From JAZNUH01 sp045592225 (GTDB lineage: Bacteria > Bacillota > Clostridia > UMGS1883 > UMGS1540): a DNA stretch of 10,738 bases. Made by a program: the position numbers and the translations under genes. The DNA lies in NCBI GenBank assembly GCA_045592225.1, contig JAZNUH010000011.1, positions 1-10,738 on the forward strand, given 5' to 3'. The notes under the pieces were generated by a model. The model was given only the letters and a program-made list of their open reading frames with translations. It had not been told where the DNA came from and did not search any database. Every line of letters starts with the position of its first letter. Position 1 is the stretch's first letter. Below are positions 7,118-10,738 of this stretch, one piece after another.

Positions 7118-7168
7118 TTGAAATTTATATCTTAATATGATAGAATTCTTAAAGACTTTTCAGAGGAG
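7118..7168 (+). promoter_or_regulatory. Promoter and start-deciding RBS of the DMT transporter gene
   Basis: TTGAAA (7118-7123), 17 nt, then TAGAAT (7141-7146) preceded by TGA form an extended -10 promoter. AGAGGAG (7162-7168) is 9 nt upstream of the ATG at 7178. An in-frame TTG at 7169 directly abuts this ribosome-binding site and is too close to be used, so 7178 is chosen. Confidence 0.65.
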
Positions 7169-7177
7169 TTGACACAA

Positions 7178-8038
7178 ATGAAAAAACGAGCCTTTCTTTT
7201 TATAATTATTGCAGGCATTTCCTGGGGGACATCAGGAATATTTGTGCATTATCTGGCGCCTTTTGGTTTTTCTTCGGCACAGATGTCCTTTTTCAGAACA
7301 TCGGTTTCCATTATAGCTGTCGGGGGCTATGCTTTACTTTTTGACAGAAAAGCTTTGAAGATAAAGCTCAAAGAGGCACTACTGTTTTTAGGGAGTGGAT
7401 TGTCTTGTTTTGGCACACAATTTTGTTATTTTTACTGTATGCAGGCAACATCTGTTTCAACCGCAGTTGTTCTTATGTATCTTGCACCTGTAATTGTAAT
7501 GATTTATTCCGTGGCTTTTTTGGGAGAAAAGCTTACAAAGCTTAAAGGTATTGCGGTTGTTACAATGCTTTTGGGTTGCGGTCTTGTTTCAGGGATAATA
7601 GGTGGACTTAAGTTTGATGCATTAGGTATAGCAGTTGGCTTTGCATCGGGTTTGGCATATGGGGCATATAATATATTTACAAAAATACAAATGCGGACAG
7701 GATGTAATCCTGTTTCGGCAACACTTTATACTTTTGTTTTTGCTTGTATTTCAGCAGCATTTGTATGTCACCCCGAAACAATACCCGGGTTTATAGCTTC
7801 AAATGTTCCTGTAACGCTTACACTGATAATAGGGTTGGGACTTTGTACATGCGTGCTTCCCTATATAACATATACGCTTGGAATGAAGGAGCTGCCTGCA
7901 GGTACTGCCTCGGCGCTTGGTATAATTGAACCTATGGCGGCAACAATTTTCAGTATGATACTGTTTGATGAAAAACTTAGTTTATATCCGGCAATAGGAA
8001 TAATACTTATTTTGGGTTCTGTAATTTTTGCTTGGTAA
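7178..8038 (+). CDS. DMT-superfamily EamA-type transporter
   Basis: 286 residues, almost entirely hydrophobic with about ten predicted membrane helices. It has two tandem EamA repeats (about 5-138 and 148-285). The duplicated end-of-repeat motif is visible: LAPVIVMIYSVAFLGEKLT (102-120) and EPMAATIFSMILFDEKLS (251-268). The N-terminal GISWGTSGIFVHYL is typical of the family. EamA proteins are inner-membrane transporters, often exporters, of amino acids, carboxylates, nucleobases or sugar derivatives; the substrate cannot be inferred. It has its own promoter and is separated by a terminator from the kinase operon, so co-regulation with sugar salvage is uncertain. A bidirectional terminator follows. 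Confidence 0.92.
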   Translation: MKKRAFLFIIIAGISWGTSGIFVHYLAPFGFSSAQMSFFRTSVSIIAVGGYALLFDRKALKIKLKEALLFLGSGLSCFGTQFCYFYCMQATSVSTAVVLMYLAPVIVMIYSVAFLGEKLTKLKGIAVVTMLLGCGLVSGIIGGLKFDALGIAVGFASGLAYGAYNIFTKIQMRTGCNPVSATLYTFVFACISAAFVCHPETIPGFIASNVPVTLTLIIGLGLCTCVLPYITYTLGMKELPAGTASALGIIEPMAATIFSMILFDEKLSLYPAIGIILILGSVIFAW

Positions 8039-8052
8039 AAGTGAAGAAATAT

Positions 8053-8087
8053 AAAAAAATAACACCCACATCGGGTGTTATTTTTTT
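8053..8087. terminator. Bidirectional intrinsic terminator between DMT transporter and hppA
   Basis: A perfect 15-bp stem (AAAAAAATAACACCC at 8053-8067 with GGGTGTTATTTTTTT at 8073-8087) has the 5-nt loop ACATC. Seven A on one side and seven T on the other give a proper U-run in both directions. It closes the plus-strand transporter gene and the minus-strand pyrophosphatase gene, whose stop is at 8098-8096. Confidence 0.93.
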
Positions 8088-8095
8088 ATGTAAAA

Positions 8096-10180
8096 TTAAA
8101 GAATTGAAAAGCCAACAACTACAGCAGCAAAAACAATTGAAACCATGGATAAAAGCTTTATAAGGATGTTTATCGCAGGACCTGCGGTATCCTTAAACGG
8201 GTCACCAACTGTATCGCCAACAACTGCCGCTTTGTGATTATCAGAACCCTTTCCGCCATGCACACCGCTTTCTATGTATTTTTTTGCATTATCCCATGCG
8301 CCGCCCGAGTTTGACATGTAAATTGCCATTAAAAAGCCTGACGCAGTTGCACCGGCAAGCATACCAACAACACCGGAGCAGCCGAGCACAAGACCCACAA
8401 TAATGGGAACGGCTACAGCAACGAGGGTGGGGAGTACCATTTCACGAAGGCTGGCTTTTGTGCAAAGGTCAACACATGATTCATAATCAGGGTCGGCATT
8501 ACCATCCATCAGCCCGGTGATTTCCCTAAACTGACGTCTAACCTCCTTAACAACACTTTGTGCAGCCCGGCCAACAGAGTTCATTGTAAGAGCAGCAAAA
8601 ACAAAGGGGAGGCAAGCACCCACAAAAAGTCCGGTGAGAACGGTTGGGTTTGTAATGCTTAAATCAGAGATTGCTTCAGCGCCGCCGGGAATGGTATTTA
8701 CCTTGTCAATGTATGATGCCATAAGAGCGAGAGCGGTAAGGGCTGCAGAGCCTATTGCAAAGCCTTTGCCTGTAGCAGCAGTTGTGTTGCCAAGTGAATC
8801 GAGCGAGTCTGTTCTTTCGCGTACAGATTTATCAAGACCTGCCATTTCGGCAATTCCGCCTGCATTATCTGCAACAGGACCATAGGCATCGGTTGCAAGA
8901 GTAATGCCAAGCGTGGAAAGCATACCGACAGCGGCAAGTGCAATTCCGTAAAGTCCCATTGATGCACTGTGCGCTCCGCCGGACACAAAGTATGCAATTA
9001 ATATGCACACTCCAACTATAATAATCGGAAGAAGGGTTGACAGCATGCCCACCGAAAGACCACTTATTATTATAGTGGCAGTACCTGTTTCGGAGGTAGC
9101 GGCAAGATTTTTGGTGGGCTTGTAGCTGTCTGAGGTAAAGTATTCGGTTGATTGTCCTATCAGAACACCGGAAAGTAATCCGACAAGTATTGCAAAATAA
9201 ATAAACTGGTTTTCGGCGCCTAAAATAAAATATACAAGCGGGTAAGAAATCAGCGCAATGAGTATAGCGGAAAGATTGGTGCCGCGGGAGAGTGCGGACA
9301 AGAGCTGCTTTTGAGTTGCATTTTCTTTAGTTCTTACAAAAAATGTTCCAACAATGGAGCAAATAACACCCAGAGCTGAAATAAGCATAGGAAGTGCAAC
9401 AGCCTGCATACTGTGGAATGCTGCCACACCTAATGCAGCAGCGGAAATTACTGAACCTACATAGGATTCATAAAGGTCTGCACCCATACCGGCAACATCA
9501 CCCACATTGTCGCCAACGTTATCGGCTATAACAGCAGGATTTCGGGGGTCATCCTCGGGAATACCTGCTTCAACCTTACCAACAAGGTCAGCGCCAACAT
9601 CTGCGGCTTTTGTGAATATTCCACCGCCCACACGTGCGAAAAGTGCCATTGAGGATGCACCCATACCAAAGGTAAGCATTGCACCGGTTACAGCCTCATA
9701 AGAAAGATTAAACACAAACTTTAAAAGGAAAAACCAAACAGAAATATCCAATAGGCCAAGACCAACAACAGTAAAACCCATAACACTGCCTGCAGAAAAT
9801 GCAACACGCAGACCGCGGTTTAAGCTATTCTGGCAAGCGTTGGCAGTTCTGGAGTTGGCAAGAGTAGCAATTTTCATGCCAATAAATCCGGAAAGTGCCG
9901 AGAAAAAACCGCCTGTAATAAAGGCAAACGGAACATAAGGTGTAAGCAATCCTGTAAAAGCCATTACACCAAGTATTACAAACATAATCGCAAAGAATAC
10001 AATTACAATTTTATATTGACGTTTAAGATATGCATTTGCACCTTTGCGAATAGATGCAGAGATCTTTTTCATAAGATCGGTGCCTTCGTCGAAGGAGAGA
10101 ACCTTTCTTGCAGTTAAAAAGGCAAAGGCAAGAGCAAGAACAGAGCTTAAAAAAGTTAAAATTACAAGTGTTTTATCCAT
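8096..10180 (-). CDS. hppA: K+-stimulated, ion-translocating membrane pyrophosphatase
   Basis: 694 residues from the ATG at 10180, with about 16 membrane helices as in the family. It hydrolyses PPi and pumps Na+ and/or H+ out across the cytoplasmic membrane. Substrate and Mg2+ motifs are intact: DVGADLVGKVE (194-204), then DDPRNPAVIADNVGDNVGDV (210-229) and GMGADLYES (231-239), whose glutamate E238 is the family's ion-gate position. C-terminal motifs include GGAWDNAKKYIESG (626-639), KGSDNHKAAVVGDTVGDPFK (644-663) and DTAGPAINI. The K+-site signature is GNTTAATGKG (464-473). Alanine at 468 and glycine at 471 are the K+-dependent pair; K+-independent enzymes have Lys and Thr. Most K+-dependent clostridial enzymes are Na+ pumps, so Na+ transport is the favoured inference. 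GGGAGG 7 nt upstream fixes the start. A 20-residue in-frame extension would begin at the -35 promoter element and is rejected. Confidence 0.97.
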   Translation of the reverse strand: MDKTLVILTFLSSVLALAFAFLTARKVLSFDEGTDLMKKISASIRKGANAYLKRQYKIVIVFFAIMFVILGVMAFTGLLTPYVPFAFITGGFFSALSGFIGMKIATLANSRTANACQNSLNRGLRVAFSAGSVMGFTVVGLGLLDISVWFFLLKFVFNLSYEAVTGAMLTFGMGASSMALFARVGGGIFTKAADVGADLVGKVEAGIPEDDPRNPAVIADNVGDNVGDVAGMGADLYESYVGSVISAAALGVAAFHSMQAVALPMLISALGVICSIVGTFFVRTKENATQKQLLSALSRGTNLSAILIALISYPLVYFILGAENQFIYFAILVGLLSGVLIGQSTEYFTSDSYKPTKNLAATSETGTATIIISGLSVGMLSTLLPIIIVGVCILIAYFVSGGAHSASMGLYGIALAAVGMLSTLGITLATDAYGPVADNAGGIAEMAGLDKSVRERTDSLDSLGNTTAATGKGFAIGSAALTALALMASYIDKVNTIPGGAEAISDLSITNPTVLTGLFVGACLPFVFAALTMNSVGRAAQSVVKEVRRQFREITGLMDGNADPDYESCVDLCTKASLREMVLPTLVAVAVPIIVGLVLGCSGVVGMLAGATASGFLMAIYMSNSGGAWDNAKKYIESGVHGGKGSDNHKAAVVGDTVGDPFKDTAGPAINILIKLLSMVSIVFAAVVVGFSIL

Positions 10181-10187
10181 TTTTGAA

Positions 10188-10193
10188 CCTCCC
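10188..10193 (-). promoter_or_regulatory. RBS that fixes the hppA start
   Basis: On the minus strand GGGAGG stands 7 nt before the ATG at 10180. The further upstream in-frame ATG (10240) has no ribosome-binding site and overlaps the promoter, so 10180 is the start. Confidence 0.85.
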
Positions 10194-10213
10194 GATAATC
10201 TATTATCGATAAT
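10194..10213. repeat. Alternating GATAAT / ATTATC elements at the hppA transcription start
   Basis: On the plus strand GATAAT (10194-10199), ATTATC (10202-10207) and GATAAT (10208-10213) lie in a row. They form a 14-base palindrome with a 2-base centre and a 12-base perfect palindrome that share one arm. The block runs from the end of the predicted hppA -10 to the base before its ribosome-binding site. As RNA it could fold with a small loop; as DNA it is positioned like a repressor operator. Either role is inferred. Confidence 0.45.
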
Positions 10214-10240
10214 TGTAACATTTTTTTTTTGATTTTGCAA
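10212..10240 (-). promoter_or_regulatory. hppA promoter with a homopolymeric A10 spacer
   Basis: On the minus strand TTGCAA (10240-10235), a 17-nt spacer and TACAAT (10217-10212) with TGT before it form an extended -10 promoter. Ten consecutive A (10230-10221) make up most of the spacer. The predicted start is near 10205, with a leader of about 25 nt before the ATG at 10180. Confidence 0.65.
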
Positions 10241-10270
10241 TAAAAAACATAAATTTTGTATTAAAAAATA

Positions 10271-10324
10271 TTTACGGACACAAAATTATATGATAAAATT
10301 CTATAAGAAATTCGAGGATAGGAG
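10271..10324 (+). promoter_or_regulatory. Promoter and RBS of the epimerase-like gene
   Basis: TTTACG (10271-10276), 17 nt, then TAAAAT (10294-10299) with TGA before it form an extended -10 promoter. AGGAG (10320-10324) is 7 nt upstream of the ATG at 10332. The promoter is divergent from that of hppA, with 30 nt between the two -35 elements. Confidence 0.55.
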
Positions 10325-10331
10325 TGTAGTT

Positions 10332-10738
10332 ATGAACAAATATGTCGGAAACAGTTTTCAGCTTTGCGGAGTCAGTGAATACCGATTGGTTGGAGGAAAA
10401 GGCGACGGTATGAGAATGTTACGTGTACGTAACGGAAAAGGGCTTGACTTTGAAATTTCTCTTGACAGATGCGGCGATATAGTAACTTTACAGGCGGATG
10501 GTGTGAATATGAACTATTTCGCCCCCTGTGGATATGTACATCCTTCATACTACAGAGCAGAAAACTTTTTAAACTCATTTACTGCCGGTTTCTTTACAAC
10601 CTGCGGATTTGACAATGTTGGAAGTCCCTGCGAAGATGGCGGAGAACAATTTTACTTGCATGGTTCAATCTCAAATATGCCTTGTGAAAAATATTCTGTA
10701 ATGGAAACAGAATCCAAAATTATTATAATGGTTGAAGT
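10332..10738 (+). CDS. DUF4432 / aldose 1-epimerase-like protein (3' end missing)
   Basis: The frame is open from the ATG at 10332 to the window end: 135 full codons of a protein probably about 300-350 residues long. The N-terminal part matches the DUF4432 'aldose 1-epimerase family' pattern. It has GLDFEISLDRCGDI (37-50), where the family has a glycine-rich strand then a D-R-x-x-D-I turn. FFTTCGFDNVGSP (87-99) is the hallmark 'TCG-D-NVG-P' segment, followed by YLHGSISNMP (108-117), the family's LHGR-like motif. These proteins have the galactose-mutarotase beta-sandwich fold and are presumed to act on sugars; the exact reaction and catalytic residues cannot be judged from this fragment. It has its own promoter and an AGGAG ribosome-binding site. 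Its neighbour hppA is divergent. Link to the kinase/nucleotidyltransferase pair 3 kb away is possible but unsupported beyond theme. Confidence 0.75.
   Translation, partial: MNKYVGNSFQLCGVSEYRLVGGKGDGMRMLRVRNGKGLDFEISLDRCGDIVTLQADGVNMNYFAPCGYVHPSYYRAENFLNSFTAGFFTTCGFDNVGSPCEDGGEQFYLHGSISNMPCEKYSVMETESKIIIMVE

Noticed and set aside
7169..7177. TTG start three codons upstream in the DMT transporter
   Set aside because: It directly abuts the AGAGGAG ribosome-binding site, leaving no spacer; the ATG at 7178 has ideal 9-nt spacing.
5202..8038. A licABC-like choline cassette (choline kinase, DMT choline permease, phosphocholine cytidylyltransferase)
   Set aside because: The three protein classes match in outline, but the kinase carries NahK-type HNDTKLNN / IDLDTVMPG motifs and length, the nucleotidyltransferase is longer than LicC, the transporter resembles general EamA proteins, and a terminator separates the transporter from the other two.
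8634..9701. Plus-strand open frames opposite hppA
   Set aside because: They are antisense shadows of the conserved pyrophosphatase frame, rich in Ala/Pro/Ser, without ribosome-binding sites.
10181..10240. N-terminal extension of HppA starting at the ATG at 10240
   Set aside because: No ribosome-binding site precedes it, the added 20 residues are hydrophilic and unlike the family, and the segment holds the -35, -10 and transcription start. The GGGAGG at 10188-10193 points to 10180.
1..10738. Mobile element, CRISPR array, tRNA or phage island
   Set aside because: No regularly spaced repeats, tRNA-like cloverleaf, transposase, integrase or terminal inverted repeats were seen, and composition looks even across the genes.

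Overview
The window looks like an ordinary chromosomal segment from a low-to-moderate GC Firmicute, most likely a gut-type member of the Clostridia. The evidence is strong purine-rich Shine-Dalgarno sites, AT-rich intergenic DNA with TTGAAA/TATAAT-like promoters, several with a TGn extended -10, and perfect hairpin terminators. The gene families point the same way: MutS2, a RACo-like ASKHA ferredoxin protein, a K+-dependent membrane pyrophosphatase and a NahK-like kinase. I see no rRNA, tRNA, CRISPR array, transposase, phage gene or sharp change in composition.

Layout. (1) Positions 1-3299, plus strand: the 3' four-fifths of mutS2, then 14 nt later a 462-residue [2Fe-2S]/ASKHA protein of the corrinoid-activator (RACo/DUF4445) type, closed by a 13-bp hairpin terminator that also serves the convergent gene. 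(2) Positions 3303-5063, minus strand: an AraC-family regulator followed by a GNAT-like acyltransferase, with a likely extra promoter between them. (3) Positions 5064-7116, plus strand: a divergent control region, then a sugar-phosphate nucleotidyltransferase whose end overlaps by 26 nt the start of a NahK-like hexosamine 1-kinase. A terminator begins inside the kinase's last codons. (4) Positions 7118-8087: a DMT/EamA transporter with its own promoter and a bidirectional terminator. (5) Positions 8096-10240, minus strand: hppA, a K+-dependent cation-pumping pyrophosphatase with a notable promoter. (6) Positions 10271-10738, plus strand: the 5' part of a DUF4432 / aldose 1-epimerase-like gene that runs off the window.

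How the genes may work together. The kinase and nucleotidyltransferase form a two-step salvage route (sugar to sugar-1-phosphate to NDP-sugar) and are probably translationally coupled. The AraC regulator is divergent from them and is the obvious candidate controller. The DMT transporter and epimerase-like gene may also serve sugar metabolism, but that rests on neighbourhood only. Nucleotidyl transfer releases PPi, which HppA can turn into an ion gradient; this is a loose biochemical link and not evidence of an operon.

I found no clearly undescribed system. The observations most worth a second look are regulatory: a ten-base A tract forming most of the hppA promoter spacer, alternating GATAAT/ATTATC elements around the predicted hppA transcription start, direct repeats upstream of the acyltransferase promoter, and an orphan corrinoid-activator-type protein behind mutS2.
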